Positions 33,675-46,334 of a stretch of DNA of 64,000 nt are shown in pieces; position 1 is the stretch's first letter; every line of letters begins with the position of its first letter. Origin of the DNA: Tilletiaria anomala UBC 951 (taxonomy: Eukaryota > Basidiomycota > Exobasidiomycetes > Georgefischeriales > Tilletiariaceae). The notes beneath the pieces are model-generated. The model worked only from the letters and a program-made list of their open reading frames with translations, did no database searches and was not told where the DNA came from. The DNA is taken from NCBI RefSeq assembly GCF_000711695.1, contig NW_013547020.1, forward strand, positions 248,001 through 312,000, written 5' to 3'. A program made the translations under genes and the position numbers.

Positions 33675-36268
33675 CTTGAGGGAGATTGCTTCTTCTGGGA
33701 GAGAGGTTGGCCAAGGGAAGCGGCTTCTGGAGACCGAATGCGGTTGTGAAGAGAAGGGAAGCAATAGGGGCCAGTCTGTTCCACAGTGGTCTTCTTTATA
33801 TACCTCATCATCCTTGCTGCTGCGTGGCGGGTCCTAGCAAGTCCTATTAGGAAAGTCCTAGCTACATGCAGGAGCTCCGCCCCAGCGAACATCCTAGCCT
33901 TGGTGCAGGGTTGCCAGTGACACCAGCATTGAACCTCTCATCCAGATGCATTCAATGTCTTCCCCTGCTTCACACCTTTCCCTCGCATCGTTCCGCTTGA
34001 ATGAAGATGTCTCGATGGCTTGCAGCTTGGGAGCGAAAAGCGATCGAGTGACCTGTGGTGAGCGCGCAAACCTTACCATCCCTCTTCGAAGGCCGCAAAG
34101 CCCGCATACGCAAGACGACGGGACAGCGGCTCATTGCTCACGGGACAGGTCAGTTGACAGGTAGAATGTGCGCAGTGGGTGGTTTGTAACTCGTAAAACG
34201 GATGTTTACTTTAACATTTCGCGCCTCGCATGTGCGGGAAGCCTGTGGAGCCGCCTACTTAGCGACCCGCACCAGCCCGCACCCCGCAGAAAGCCAAAGC
34301 AAAAATGCAGAGATCAGTCTTCCATACATGAGCGATCGACAGTTCGACGGTTTCTACAGTCAGCTCAGCAAGTGTTCCGTCCGCTATAGCAGCGCAAATC
34401 TTCAAGATATCTGCCACTGCAGGTAGCAAGAGAGGGCCCGTCGGACCAGGTCGGAGCTCGAGCCCTCAGCTGCCAGGCGGTGCCAAGGGATGATGGCTGG
34501 AATCACAAACATGGTGGTGGCTTGATGGATGGATTCGTTGGTGTTCGCCTTTTCTGGGACCTGTGCAGCTCTCGTGGTGCCCATGCATTGTTGATTGGTA
34601 TTGGGTGTTCCACGCGGCACGGACTTGCACAGTCCACATTGGAAGCGTGAGCGTTGAGCTTGAAAGTTGAGCGGTGCGTAGAAGCCAGCATGGCCCGATC
34701 GGAGTTCAAGACAGGCATTTGAGAAGATTCGAGGCGATGGAAGTGTGTGGAGATGCAGCTGTGGAGGAGGGTGAGGGAGGGGACTGCGATATCACAGTGA
34801 TCTGGTTCACCGCTCAGGTTACGACAAAATCTCAGCCATCTCAACCTCAGCGCTGAGGATCTCATCAGTGCCTTAGCCATCGGTCCTGTCAGTAAAGTGT
34901 ACCTCTTGGAGCCTGCACAGCGCCGAGCGCCACCTTTCTGACAGAATGTGCGTGCAGTCAGCAATGGCGGGACACAGCAATTGGACAGTCAAGCCACCAT
35001 GCTACAAGAGGACCGACCGTACGGGCAGGAAGGGGCCGTTCGGCAGATCCAGACCTATGCACACTGCACTGGTGCGCAGGCTGTGGTCCAGGCGGGTGCT
35101 GTCCCTTTGAAACTGAAACAGTGGCGTTTAAATTGCAACAACAGTGGGCTTTTTCTACACGCTTCGCTCCCTTCATACTTGGGGCGAAAGGGGTGTCACG
35201 TGATGCTTCATTGATGTTGCCTTTCAAAGTCAGATTACTGACTGTCCAGTCACGGCGCGCTGCCAATAACGGCAACTCTCGTTAGAATAACAGCTTTAAC
35301 AGCCGTCCTCTACTTCCACCCTTCGCCATCTCCGCCAGGATCAAGCAGCGAGCTGGAATTTGGAAACGATTGAAGAGATGAAAATAAGTAGAAAGACCAA
35401 TGTAGTGAGAAAGAGAGCTGGAAAAATCAAGTTCAGTTCCGTTTTGGCACATTCCTGTGCATACACACTCTGTTACACGAATTGCTCCAGGTAAGCATTT
35501 ACAGGGCCACTGGGTGACGACATTGACTTCAACTGCGTGCCCTGCATGTCTCCATACATGCACGCTCACGTACTTGCCTACGATTCTCTCCAATGCTCAT
35601 CCGAAAAGTCTTCGCAGGCGTTAGGCGTTATTACGTCAGGCTGCAGGCATACAAAGTAACATTGTGAGCCGGGGTGACTCAACGGTATAAGCCAGCAGGC
35701 GTCCCAACGGAGGTCATCGCAGCCAGCTCGGCTCGTGGGACTTGACCAAAGCAGAGGATGCCAGCTCGTTTTCCTTGTGCCTTACTGATTGGCTCGTCCT
35801 GATCTGAAGACATCGGTATGGATATACGTTAAAGTTGCTTTGCATCTTGCTGCCTGCATCTTAATGAACTGTTTACATGACACCAAAGATGACGCGAGTC
35901 AAATACTCCATCGGATCGTCCCGTGCAAGTCGATCTTTTTAAAATACAGTGAGCTGAGAATGAATGGAGAGCCGCACATATGTATAGGAATGTAAGAGTC
36001 ATGAGCCGACACCGTGCAAGCAATTGGAGCCCCACAAGCAGAACACGAACACTTTCACTTGCGGGCAAGGGATGAGGAGACCGAAATGCATCGGGTCTTG
36101 CAAGAGGAAGGAGATGTTGCGAGTCTTCGTACCAGTGGAACCACATAGCCCCGCCCACGCCCTCTGCTTTCGGCCAGCGTGACCGCCTTTGATATTGCTG
36201 CTTGCGTCTCGCATTTAATGTCAAATTTGCCCTTTAATCTGTGGGGAAGAGTGGAGAACGAATGTCAA
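33675..36268. other. 2.6 kb without a recognisable gene
   Basis: This is the second longest gap in the window. It holds the promoter of the secreted Cys-rich gene at its left end and the 3' end of the SAC3 gene at its right. Short frames on both strands lack family features or consistent splice structure. No repeat ends, tRNA or transposon features were found. Confidence 0.45.
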
Positions 36269-38243
36269 TTATACCGAACTGAATTGACCACGAATGCTGG
36301 GACAGGCACGCACATCAACCTTCCGATGTTGCGCAGCTGCTGCTGTCAAAGCCGGAAGCGCAGCCTTGGCATCCCATTTGCGCTGATTAAGTGGAATGCG
36401 CGCCGCAGCAGCAGCTTTCTTGCCTTTTGTGAATCCGCCTTGCGCCTTGGTTGAACTGGCTGCGGCGATGGCAGCTTCAACCTCGGCTGGTGTGGGTTCG
36501 ACGAGCAGGTCTGCGGAGAGAGCCTTAAGAAAGTTGAGTGCTTCTTGGGAATCTGTAAAGGCAAGCTCAGAGGTAATGAAGGATAAGGGACAATGGGGAC
36601 GGAGGCTGGATGGCGAAACAGAAGGAGCCGAAGGCTTTTAGCGTCCGCATTTCGAGCGTGGGTAAGGCAAAGCAAGGCAGCCAAAAACGGCTGTACGTAC
36701 CAGGTAGCCATGACGAGCAAGGCTCGGACCCGTTCCCGTTCGATAAAGTGGTCCATGATGTAAGAATTCATGTTTGGCGCATCGATGTAAAGCGCAAAGA
36801 ACTTGTGGTGGTTGCCCGTGACGAGTGCGCTCCTAACGCTCAGCGCATGTTTGACCGCAACGTCTTGCTTGTGCTTTTCTTCCAACTCCGTCATGAGCGA
36901 GTTGACTTCTCGTCTGTTGCGCGTATGCAGGAGGTAGAGGATGCGATAAGCTAGAAACTCCATCAAGCAGCCGGGAAGTTTGTACGCGTAGAGAAGCCGG
37001 AGCTGCGATTGACACTGATTGTACTCTCCCAGATCACCCTTCTCTAGCGCGATGCGGGCGTGGATTTCATATACCTTGACCGTGAATGGGTTCTTAATTC
37101 GCTGCACCTGAAATAGCAGTACGTAGGTTGTTTGCGTCAGCCCACCTATCCAGCTGTCGAGCGCATACGCTTTAAAATTAGAAGACTCGACTCACTGTGA
37201 GATCTTGTCGCATGCTCTTGAACTGATCGCAGATGTATGCGTAATTCTGCTCCCTTCGCCATTTCTTCTTGAGCAGCTCGAGAGTTTGTTCCAGCACAGG
37301 AAGTGGCCGTACAGTTTTTGGATCGGGTGCTGAAGTAAGTCTCAGATACGGCTTCTCTAGCTTGGTCGAGGTCCCCACAACTGTATGCTCGTCCCAGTCG
37401 ATCACATTCGGATCGGCAACGTCTGGATCACTAAAGGTTGGCATCCCTGCCCCCATGGAAATCCCTGCAGGTGCACGCTTGTTGTTTGCCAGTGGCACGG
37501 GCGGCGGGGCAGGTGAGCCTCGAATCCCCGGAGTTAGACAGATCCTATTGCCAAGCAGAGGGGGCCCAAGTAGTGGAGGTGGCATCGGCGCCGCGCCTGC
37601 TGACCAAACCCACGGCTGTGGTGGGCCAACAGGTGACGGTGGTACATGCTGACCTAGTAAAGCCGAAGGGCCGGCCAAAGACGACGCATATGGTTGGGCA
37701 TGCCCAATGGCAACACGTGCAGTTGCCCTCAGTGCCATTTCCTCTTCTCTCTGTCGTTGCAATTCATCATTCTCAAAACGTCTCGCTCGCTTTTCCCTTC
37801 GACTCTGCTCCTCCAAGCTCAGTCCGTTGCTCGACGAGGCTGCTGGCGACGCCGCAGCTGAGCGCTTCTTGACCTGCGTTAGCTTTTTCTTTTTCAGGCT
37901 AAGCCAAGTAGGATGATTGTATGTATCGGTCATCAAGCTCGCTGGGTATGGTCAAGCAAGATATGCGCATACTCACCTGGAAAGCTCTACACGGCCCCAG
38001 TCGGTGGTGTGGATTGTCCCTTCTTGAAAGGATTTAAAGATCAGCGCTTTCAGCTCCTCACTGACAACCGCCCGGTTCGAGTCTGTACATGCTGCAAATG
38101 TTCGATTGGCAAAGTCTCTGCGGGGGGTACGCAGGGCGCGTTTCACTTGAAGTCAGCACAACATATTGCATCCAAGGATGAGGCTGTTGGTTCAGAGCGT
38201 GATCTCACTTGAGACTTTGCGGCCATTCAGAGCGGCTGCCCAT
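36269..38243 (-). CDS. thp3: SAC3/GANP-family protein, Thp3/LENG8-like
   Basis: Five exons on the minus strand: 38243-38209, 38117-37977, 37898-37196, 37107-36701 and 36605-36269, giving 540 residues. Introns of 78-95 nt are GT-AG with matching phase. The N-terminus reads MGSRSEWPQSLKDFANRTFAAC, like LENG8-type proteins. A basic linker (LKKKKLTQVKKR) and a Pro/Gly-rich region (about 100-200) lead to the SAC3/PCI domain: EQNYAYICDQFKSMRQDLTV, IKNPFTVKVYEIHARIALEKG, YNQCQSQLRLLY, and SYIMDHFIERERVRALLVMAT. The domain finishes with PLSFITSELAF and LNFLKAL. Yeast Thp3 pairs with Csn12 and acts in transcription elongation and mRNA maturation. It is divergent from the homoserine kinase gene. The symbol is assigned by family resemblance. 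Confidence 0.88.
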
Positions 38244-38723
38244 GGTGATTGTGTGCCTACCGATCTGGTACACCTGGAGGCTTTGTTCTGCGTCCTAACT
38301 ATGGATGCTGGGTGCTGCTCCTTGGCGATCTACTCGTGACGAAAGAAAGATCGGAACATCGCCGTGTACATCACTTCGTAATGCATCCGTCCATGAATAA
38401 GATGGCAAGAGGGTCAAAGCCAGCAAGCAGAGCTATGATGCTACGCACATACCCGAGGCTGGCTTTGCTATGCGCTGTCGCTTACTCGCTCCACCGACGG
38501 CGGAACCGGGAACCAAAGACGAAGAGGCAAAGTCAGCGTTGAACGGACAAAAGCCAACCCGAGACTTGACCGTACGAATACACACCTCTGCATCTCCACC
38601 ATCCGAAAGCTTTGCAGCACGACACACGAGGAGAGGATCGCCAGGGCAATCATCCCAGTCACAGGCACAGGCTGCGCTTCCCCCACTGCATTGCAGAGGA
38701 GCGCGGAACAAAACGTCGACGCG
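38244..38723. promoter_or_regulatory. Shared promoter of the SAC3 gene (minus) and thr1 (plus)
   Basis: 480 bases between divergent ATGs. No TATA or factor site can be named. An upstream in-frame ATG for thr1 lies at 38691. Confidence 0.45.
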
Positions 38724-39794
38724 ATGAGTGCATCGTCATCGGCGCGGAAGTTCAAGGTCATTGTGCCATGTACCTCCTCAAACATCGGGCCCGGCTTTGA
38801 CGTCGTTGGCCTATCCCTGTCACTCTACCTGACCCTGTCGGTCACCGTAGATCCATCAGCATCGAACCGAGCGCCAACATTGGCATACACAGGGGAAGGC
38901 GCCGCGGAAGCACCTCTAGATCCATATAAGAACCTCACCACGCGGACGGCACTATACGTCCTCCGGTGCAACGGCGTGGGTAGCTTCCCACATGGTGTCT
39001 CGATACAGGTCCACAATGAAGTGCCTTTTGGACGAGGATTGGGAAGCTCCGGTGCGGCTGTCATCGCTGGAATTCTGCTCGGTGACGCGCTAGGGAAGTT
39101 GGAGCTCCCCAAGGAGAGACTGCTCGACCACGCGCTCATGATCGAGCGCCATCCGGACAACGTCACCGCGGCTCTGATTGGCGGATTCGTTGGATCGTAC
39201 CTGCTCGAGTTGTCGCCAGAAGAAACAGAGGCAAAGGACGTGCCGCTTTCCGAAGTTCTGCCCGAGTACCCACCGGACGCCGGGGAAGAATGGGGCAAAG
39301 ACCCACCCACACCGCCGCATGGCATCGGGCACTTCATCCGCTTCGGCTGGGCAAAAGAGATCAAGGTCATCGCCATCATTCCGCAATTCGAAGTCAGCAC
39401 TGCTAAAGCAAGAAGCGCACTGCCGAAGCAGTACTCGCTCAAGGACCTCGTGTTCAACCTGCAACGCTTGGCAGTGCTCACAACGGCGCTGGCACGCTCG
39501 CCACCGGACGAATACCTCATCTTCCAGGCCATGCAAGACCGCGTCCACCAGCCGTACCGCAAGCACCTCATCCCGGGCCTTCCACGCATCCTTGCATCCG
39601 TCACGCCGCAGTCACACCCCGGCCTTCTCGGCATCTGTCTCTCAGGAGCAGGCCCTACCATCCTGGCGCTGTCGCTCAACAACCAAGAAGCTATCGCTGA
39701 GACCATTTGCGACGAGTTCAAGAAGGAGAACATCGATTGCAAAGTGCGCTTCCTAGAAGTGTCCACCGAGGGTGCGCAGGTTGTGGAAGAGTAA
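38724..39794 (+). CDS. thr1: Homoserine kinase (Thr1)
   Basis: Single exon, 356 residues (yeast Thr1 has 357). It phosphorylates homoserine with ATP, the step before threonine synthase. GHMP-kinase motifs are intact: VIVPCTSSNIGPGFDVVGLS (12-31), the phosphate-binding glycine-rich motif PFGRGLGSSGAAVIAG (101-116), ERHPDNVTAALIGG, and the C-terminal motif GICLSGAGPTILAL. No intron is present, unusual beside its neighbours. The ATG at 38724 gives MSASSSARKFKV and fits the family length; an ATG at 38691 would add eleven residues. It converges with the CUE-Smr gene. A plus-strand AATAAA lies 190 bases past the stop. Confidence 0.95.
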   Translation: MSASSSARKFKVIVPCTSSNIGPGFDVVGLSLSLYLTLSVTVDPSASNRAPTLAYTGEGAAEAPLDPYKNLTTRTALYVLRCNGVGSFPHGVSIQVHNEVPFGRGLGSSGAAVIAGILLGDALGKLELPKERLLDHALMIERHPDNVTAALIGGFVGSYLLELSPEETEAKDVPLSEVLPEYPPDAGEEWGKDPPTPPHGIGHFIRFGWAKEIKVIAIIPQFEVSTAKARSALPKQYSLKDLVFNLQRLAVLTTALARSPPDEYLIFQAMQDRVHQPYRKHLIPGLPRILASVTPQSHPGLLGICLSGAGPTILALSLNNQEAIAETICDEFKKENIDCKVRFLEVSTEGAQVVEE

Positions 39795-39984
39795 ACATGG
39801 GCACCGCAGCTCGACTCTGCAAGAAAAGAACAGCGAATCGCTGATGAAAGGGCAAATGTGTGGGGGCAAAGGGCTTGCAGCACCAAATGTGTTCTACTCC
39901 GCTGCAGGAAGAAAGGATTCCTGGTGAATGGGTATGAGTGTATGCATGCGTATTACAATTAATGTGATTATAACTTGGGCGTGC

Positions 39985-39990
39985 AATAAA
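39985..39990 (+). terminator. AATAAA polyadenylation signal candidate for thr1
   Basis: An AATAAA hexamer lies about 190 bases after the thr1 stop, in the 236-base convergent gap before the CUE-Smr gene. Fungal signals are degenerate, so this is only suggestive. Confidence 0.4.
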
Positions 39991-40030
39991 AAGCCGGCCG
40001 TGGCCATTCCAAAGCATACTCATTTACCTC

Positions 40031-42841
40031 TCACTTGACCCCACGAACGGTGATGACACCTCTATGATGATCCACGTCGTACTTCCACCCTTCTCTGTCG
40101 AGCATCTTGATCACGGCAGGTTTGATAACCGCGATATTCCGCGGCGAGTGCCGTCCCACGCCCGTGATGACGTGCAGCGGACCGAGGTATGCCAAGCCTG
40201 AGCTGACATGCGAAGGGCGCGAGTACCACTCGTTAACGCATTCCTTGGTCACGCTGAGCGCTTCATGCACCGTCAAGTCGTGCAGATCGATCGTGTTGTC
40301 CCTTGCACGCCCCGCCGCGAATCCTCCATCTGCATCTGCTGCTGATCGATGGCGGCCAGACTCCACACCGAGGCGGTGGGCGCGCCGCTCCTCTACAAGC
40401 GCCTGAGCTGCGCGCATGCTCCATGCGCGCGCTTTCGCATCAAGGCGCCGCGCTTCGTCTGCATAGTACCACGCCACACCGCTCCGCGCCTGCGCGCCGA
40501 TGCCGGATCGCCACGCAGCAGCGGCGCTCCGCAGTGCCTCTGCGCGGCGCGCGCGATACTCGTTGGCCATGAGCCGGGAATCACTGTACGCTAAGCCAGT
40601 GCCCGCATTCGAGCTCTTGCCAGCCCTCGAGGACGCCAGACGCCATTCGGCTTCCTCCTCCGCTGCGGTGCACACGCGCGCGGCGGAGGCGGGTAGGACG
40701 ACGGCATCGCTGGCAAGTTTCGCAGCAGCCTGCGCGGCAGCTCGCTGTCGCACCGAAAGCGGCCGACTCGCGGCGCCTGCGTAGCCTGATCCTGATCCTC
40801 CGCTCCATGCAGCGTGTCCACCTGCACCGCTCTCGCCTGGCTTGAGGTAATATTGCTCGCCGCGCGAGAAGCGCCCTTCGCTCGACGCAGCGACAGCCGT
40901 GTAACCAGTGACGCCAGAGGAGGCATCACTTCTGATAGTGAGCCTGCCAAGCGGGTCCATCACGTCCAGCAGCGAAGAAGAGTTGTCCAGCATTGCACTC
41001 TGGACGACAGCCTGCAGCTGGATCAGATCGATCGCCGCGTCCTGCCTACCTTTGGTCGCGCAGAATGCTTTGGAAGCATGTGCGAACGACGTCCCCGTCA
41101 AGGTCGCGATGCCCTCTGCGATTGAGATGGAATGATTCGCCGCCTCGACCGGGGCTCCCTTGGAGGGAGGGGCAGCATCCAGGCTCGCGAGGCCGAGCGG
41201 CGCGTTCTGCTCAGCGGTGGCGTGCACGAGGCGATTGAAAGCGTGTACAAGGTTGAAATCTGCGCTGTTGTACGCTGCCGTGACCTTGGACATGTCCATG
41301 TTGAGCAAGGTTGACAGCTGCGCAAGGACAGAAGATGCAAGGAGCCACCGGTTGTCGTTCACTGCCTTGTCATCGTCTGGATCGCGTGTGCGTTCGCGCT
41401 CGATCTGCGCCAGCCTTCGCGCATACTCTTCGTCCGTCTCGCCGAAGAGCGCCTCGTCACCTCTCTCTCCTTCAGCAACGCCTCCATTGATTGCAAATTT
41501 TGATTGACGTCCATTGACCAGCGGGGAGGATGTGCTGTTACTTGACACTTTTTTGAAGCGCTGGTCTTTGACTGCCCCGCCGTGGCGCACGTCAGTAAGG
41601 TTGATCTTGACTTGCTGTGCGCGTCTAGATGCTGCGTGTTGCCCACCGGCATGACCACCACCATGATTCTTAACAGAGACATTTGTCATGGCAGGTGTCG
41701 CGCCAATGCCACGTCCAAGTGCCGGCAGCCCCGCTTTGAGCCTTCTCTGGTCTTCCTGCAGTCTCTTTCGAGCCGCTTTGCTCTTTTTGCCTTTGAGTGA
41801 TGCCTTCTCGTCTCCAAACTGGAGGACATCGTCTTTCAGCCCGCCATCCTGCACGTCTTCCGCCCTCGTGGAGCCAGTCAGGTCACTGAGGTCGCCAATG
41901 GACGAGGACAAAATACTGCTCCCCGTCCCTGCCGCCACATTTAGATGCAATTCGGATCTGCTGAGTATAGTGGCAGAGGATGCGAATTCAGCCTCCTCGG
42001 CTTCTGCCAGGTCGATGGTTATAAGCGTGTCAAGTGCAAGAGAGATGTTGCCATCGCAATCGCCGAAGAGGATCCCGGTGAGGAACTCTGGCGTTCGTGC
42101 TGGGAATGCATGTTGAAGGAATGTCAGCGGCGCCACGTCTTCATCCAAGCCAGAGACCACCAAATCGGACGGGTCTGCCTTGGCTGGCTTTCCAACATCT
42201 TCTTCCTCATCGGTCAGGTTCAAAAGCTCATTGTCGAGATGCGAATGGGCGTCGCGACCTTGCGCTGAACGCCCTTGCGACTGCTGGCGGGCCCATTCGT
42301 CTAGCACCTGCTTGACACAAAGTTCGGATGCACTCGATTCCTCGGATGCCAAGTGCAATGAAACAGTCTCTTTTGGTGTATTTGACGCGTCCTTGACTTC
42401 CCGCGGCGGTTGTGCAGCGACCTTAAGCTTGTCCGACAAGGCCGCCTTGCCTCTTCTTTGGCGATGGTGGCCTTTTGCGCAGGTATTCGGTGAATCGGGC
42501 GTGAGGTGATGCTCAGTGGGCGTAATATTAGCTGCACTCGAATCTGATGAATAACCTTGTCTATCTGGCGCTGGAAGTGATGAGTGCAAGTATGATTGTG
42601 GCTGCCGTCTGGCCTCCTCGGCCAGTGTGTTTAGGACCTCGGTTGCAGATTGCAGTGTTTGATCCGAATCACTGCATATAGCCGCGGCCAGAGCTTCGTA
42701 GAGTGGCGGGCAGAATTTCGACTGAGTTTTGGGTAATACAGTCGGAGTCGTGTCAAAGCCAGGAAATAGTGGAACTGTCTCGCCGTGAGAAGGCATGCAT
42801 GCTGCAGGACTCACTCTTAGCTGATCGTAGAGGTCAGTCAT
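40031..42841 (-). CDS. CUE-DUF1771-Smr domain protein (Cue2/N4BP2-type)
   Basis: Single exon of 936 residues. A CUE-like ubiquitin-binding segment lies at about 230-275 (LTFLQHAFPARTPEFLTGIL, then GNISLALDTLI). A long low-complexity middle part follows. A DUF1771 helical pair occupies about 755-815 (ANEYRARRAEALRSAAAAW, ADEARRLDAKARAWS). The C-terminal Smr domain begins TIDLHDLTVHEALSV and contains HVITGVGRHSPRN, so both Smr motifs (DLH and TGxGxHS) are intact. Yeast Cue2 has CUE and Smr parts and cleaves mRNA at collided ribosomes in no-go decay. This protein is twice as long. The role in mRNA cleavage is inferred from the intact Smr motifs. It converges with thr1. Confidence 0.85.
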   Translation of the reverse strand: MTDLYDQLRVSPAACMPSHGETVPLFPGFDTTPTVLPKTQSKFCPPLYEALAAAICSDSDQTLQSATEVLNTLAEEARRQPQSYLHSSLPAPDRQGYSSDSSAANITPTEHHLTPDSPNTCAKGHHRQRRGKAALSDKLKVAAQPPREVKDASNTPKETVSLHLASEESSASELCVKQVLDEWARQQSQGRSAQGRDAHSHLDNELLNLTDEEEDVGKPAKADPSDLVVSGLDEDVAPLTFLQHAFPARTPEFLTGILFGDCDGNISLALDTLITIDLAEAEEAEFASSATILSRSELHLNVAAGTGSSILSSSIGDLSDLTGSTRAEDVQDGGLKDDVLQFGDEKASLKGKKSKAARKRLQEDQRRLKAGLPALGRGIGATPAMTNVSVKNHGGGHAGGQHAASRRAQQVKINLTDVRHGGAVKDQRFKKVSSNSTSSPLVNGRQSKFAINGGVAEGERGDEALFGETDEEYARRLAQIERERTRDPDDDKAVNDNRWLLASSVLAQLSTLLNMDMSKVTAAYNSADFNLVHAFNRLVHATAEQNAPLGLASLDAAPPSKGAPVEAANHSISIAEGIATLTGTSFAHASKAFCATKGRQDAAIDLIQLQAVVQSAMLDNSSSLLDVMDPLGRLTIRSDASSGVTGYTAVAASSEGRFSRGEQYYLKPGESGAGGHAAWSGGSGSGYAGAASRPLSVRQRAAAQAAAKLASDAVVLPASAARVCTAAEEEAEWRLASSRAGKSSNAGTGLAYSDSRLMANEYRARRAEALRSAAAAWRSGIGAQARSGVAWYYADEARRLDAKARAWSMRAAQALVEERRAHRLGVESGRHRSAADADGGFAAGRARDNTIDLHDLTVHEALSVTKECVNEWYSRPSHVSSGLAYLGPLHVITGVGRHSPRNIAVIKPAVIKMLDREGWKYDVDHHRGVITVRGVK

Positions 42842-44918
42842 GTGGATTTTCGCATCTCCGACGAGAGGCTCTGATTGAGAGCGACCCGCCGCGACCTAAG
42901 CGATAGAACAGCCAGTCGCCCTCGACAGGACGTACAGGTGTCCTTCGTTAAAGATGTCTGCACGCAGGCGAAGCTATCGAAATCCGCGATAGGCGTCACT
43001 CATACGGGTGGGGGAGGTACAGTCATTTTTGTGTCGAATTTTGTCGAAGCAGTGGCTAGCTGTGCATGCTGGATATGGCCTTGAAGACGGTAACTAGGAC
43101 CCTCTGAACACTCTACCTTGACCCTTACGGAGGAGGTTATCTGACGTTCGAAGGGTGAGCCGCATCGCTCACAGTTGCGCAACCCTAAAGCCCACACCAA
43201 ATGTTATGATGGGCCACCCAAGAGTCGAGATGAGTGAAGAACCCCCCAAAGGCATCATATCTTTGTTGCGACCATCGGCGCTCACAGTGAATCAATCGTC
43301 AGAGGTGCAGAATCACTCTACAAAGGCAGGGATGATGACTCGGTTCATAGAGGTGCATATACCACAGGCGAACACGAATGATCAGAGGTGGGAGCTGTTG
43401 GATATGCCAATGGCGGAGCCCATGCCGCGGCAGGACTGAATGTCGTACCCCGGGTCTCGAGAATGCTTTCCAAAAGCAATTCGCCAAAAGAAAGTGCGGT
43501 TAGAATGCGTTTGAGCAAACTCGGCCGTTCCCCATTCGGTGGAGTAAATTACATGCAATGCTCTTCCATTTGTTCCCATTCCATTCCCTTGCTTGGGTCG
43601 GCCGGCACAGCTTTCATCACTACGCCGGATTGCGGCGAATCAGGGTCCAATGGCCAAAGTTTTTCTTCTATCAATATCAAGGAGTCTACATGACATGGTG
43701 CTACCGAAGCAGGGAATGTAGATGTTGTCTACGAGATGTTACCAGTCAAGGCTATAGGAAAGAGAGCCAAGCAGCGAGGGTGAGGGTGATGACTGGTGGA
43801 AATGCTAGCTCGATGCTACTCAGAAGGATGTGGCGAAAACATGCATGGTTGTCGTCACCCAACGACATGAATGCATGGTCACGCGATCCTTTCCATCATT
43901 GATAACAGCTTTACCCACAATATAGGTTTGCGTGGTGCGCTGCACTTGGTGCAGGCGCGGGGGGTTAGGGGGATCCGCAGTTGGCCAACATCACAACGTC
44001 CTGTCGAAAGTCGGCAGAGACTTTGGGAAGCAGCACTAGCTTTCCAAGTAAAGAGACGGAATTTGCATTCTGCACTGATGGAGGAGCTGTGCTTTCAGAA
44101 ACTGTAACATAAAGGCAAGGCGCGATGATCCATCCGTGGGGCGAAATGCATTAATTAGGTGGGGCACAATTTGCTGCTTCAGCTCAAGGATGCGCCTGAA
44201 TCCAACTGGATGGCTCTATGAAAGTAGATCAGTACAACCTATGGGCCCCTGCCATGGCTTCGATGAGCTTCCACGTCCCAAAGTAGTGACAATGTCGAGC
44301 CTTGGAACCTTGTAGAAAGCTGGAACCTGACAGACGTGCGGCTTTGGGATCAATGAAGAAGACGAATAGTCAATAAGACTCGCATCGGTGCCACTCCGAG
44401 AAAGTCCTTGCCAAGCCGTCCAAATCGCGTGTGTTACACAATAGGAGCAGGCGAGGAAGGGCTATCGTAGAGTGCAAAGGCCAAATAGGCAATATGAACC
44501 TTGTACAAGGTGAAGGCAGGGAAGTTGGAAGTGAAGCAGTGAAGCCGTAAGTGCAAGGTTGCTGGGGCGCGTACTCTGTGAGGAGGCGCCACAGGTTCGA
44601 GCGGAACGGGGCTGTAGCCTTTTCCAAGTGCCACCAGAGGCGCACCACACAAACCTATATTGTGGGCAAATCAACAACCTCACTCCCTCCGTCTCGCCTC
44701 TGCTTGATACCCCCCGACGAGATCGACATAAGGATTGGGTGACCATTACACATAGCTCATACGTGTCACTTTCGCATTTCTAACGGCTGCAGAAAGGAGC
44801 AAGCCCTTGGCTGGGAAAGACGGGACGGACGCTCACGCCAACCTACACGCCCCATCGGACGACAGACAGGCCTACCACACTACAAAGCATCGCTGCCTCG
44901 CGTGATCCCTTTGCCGCC
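42842..44918. other. 2.1 kb gap, divergent promoters of the CUE-Smr gene and ypt6
   Basis: Bounded by divergent starts. Frames in between are short and lack family features. The last 100 bases before ypt6 are C/A-rich. Nothing else recognised. Confidence 0.45.
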
Positions 44919-45933
<1,015 letters not shown>

Positions 45934-46302
45934 TGTTGCTGCATCTCCACAGTTGCCCGTTCTACAGAGGCGCAGTTCTCGGATCGCTAGAGGGGAAGGG
46001 AGGCGTGTTTTTCTGTGCTGTAATACCATATTCTTCCTTGTTTGTTTTGCAACGAATCGCAAGCCAGGCCCGAACCTTCCCAGCATTCCCAGGCGCATAC
46101 ATCCCTTCCCAACGCACCGCATCGCATCTCTCCCCTGTGCCCTCTGGCCGTGCTGTGATCTCAATTGCGTTGATTTGCTCTGCTACTATGATACAGCTGA
46201 TAGGGAAGATGCAAATGCAGCATATGTAAATGGCTCTACTACGGTCTCTAAGGATGCACGAGAGTTGCTTGGAATGTGGTGACGCGGGGTGGAGCAGCAT
46301 GC

Positions 46303-46308
46303 AATAAA
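46303..46308 (+). terminator. AATAAA polyadenylation signal candidate for ypt6
   Basis: A plus-strand AATAAA lies about 370 bases after the ypt6 stop and 27 bases before the convergent ZIP gene's stop. Suggestive only. Confidence 0.3.
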
Positions 46309-46334
46309 CAGTAGGCTCGCAGCCAAGATAAAGA

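Noticed and set aside
35665-35745. tRNA-like stretch with a D-arm-like GTGACTCAACGGTATAAG
   Set aside because: No GGTTCRANYCC box follows at the right distance and the ends do not pair into an acceptor stem.
38825-39886. 353-codon open frame antisense to thr1
   Set aside because: It mirrors the GC-rich third positions of the homoserine kinase gene and shows no protein-family features.
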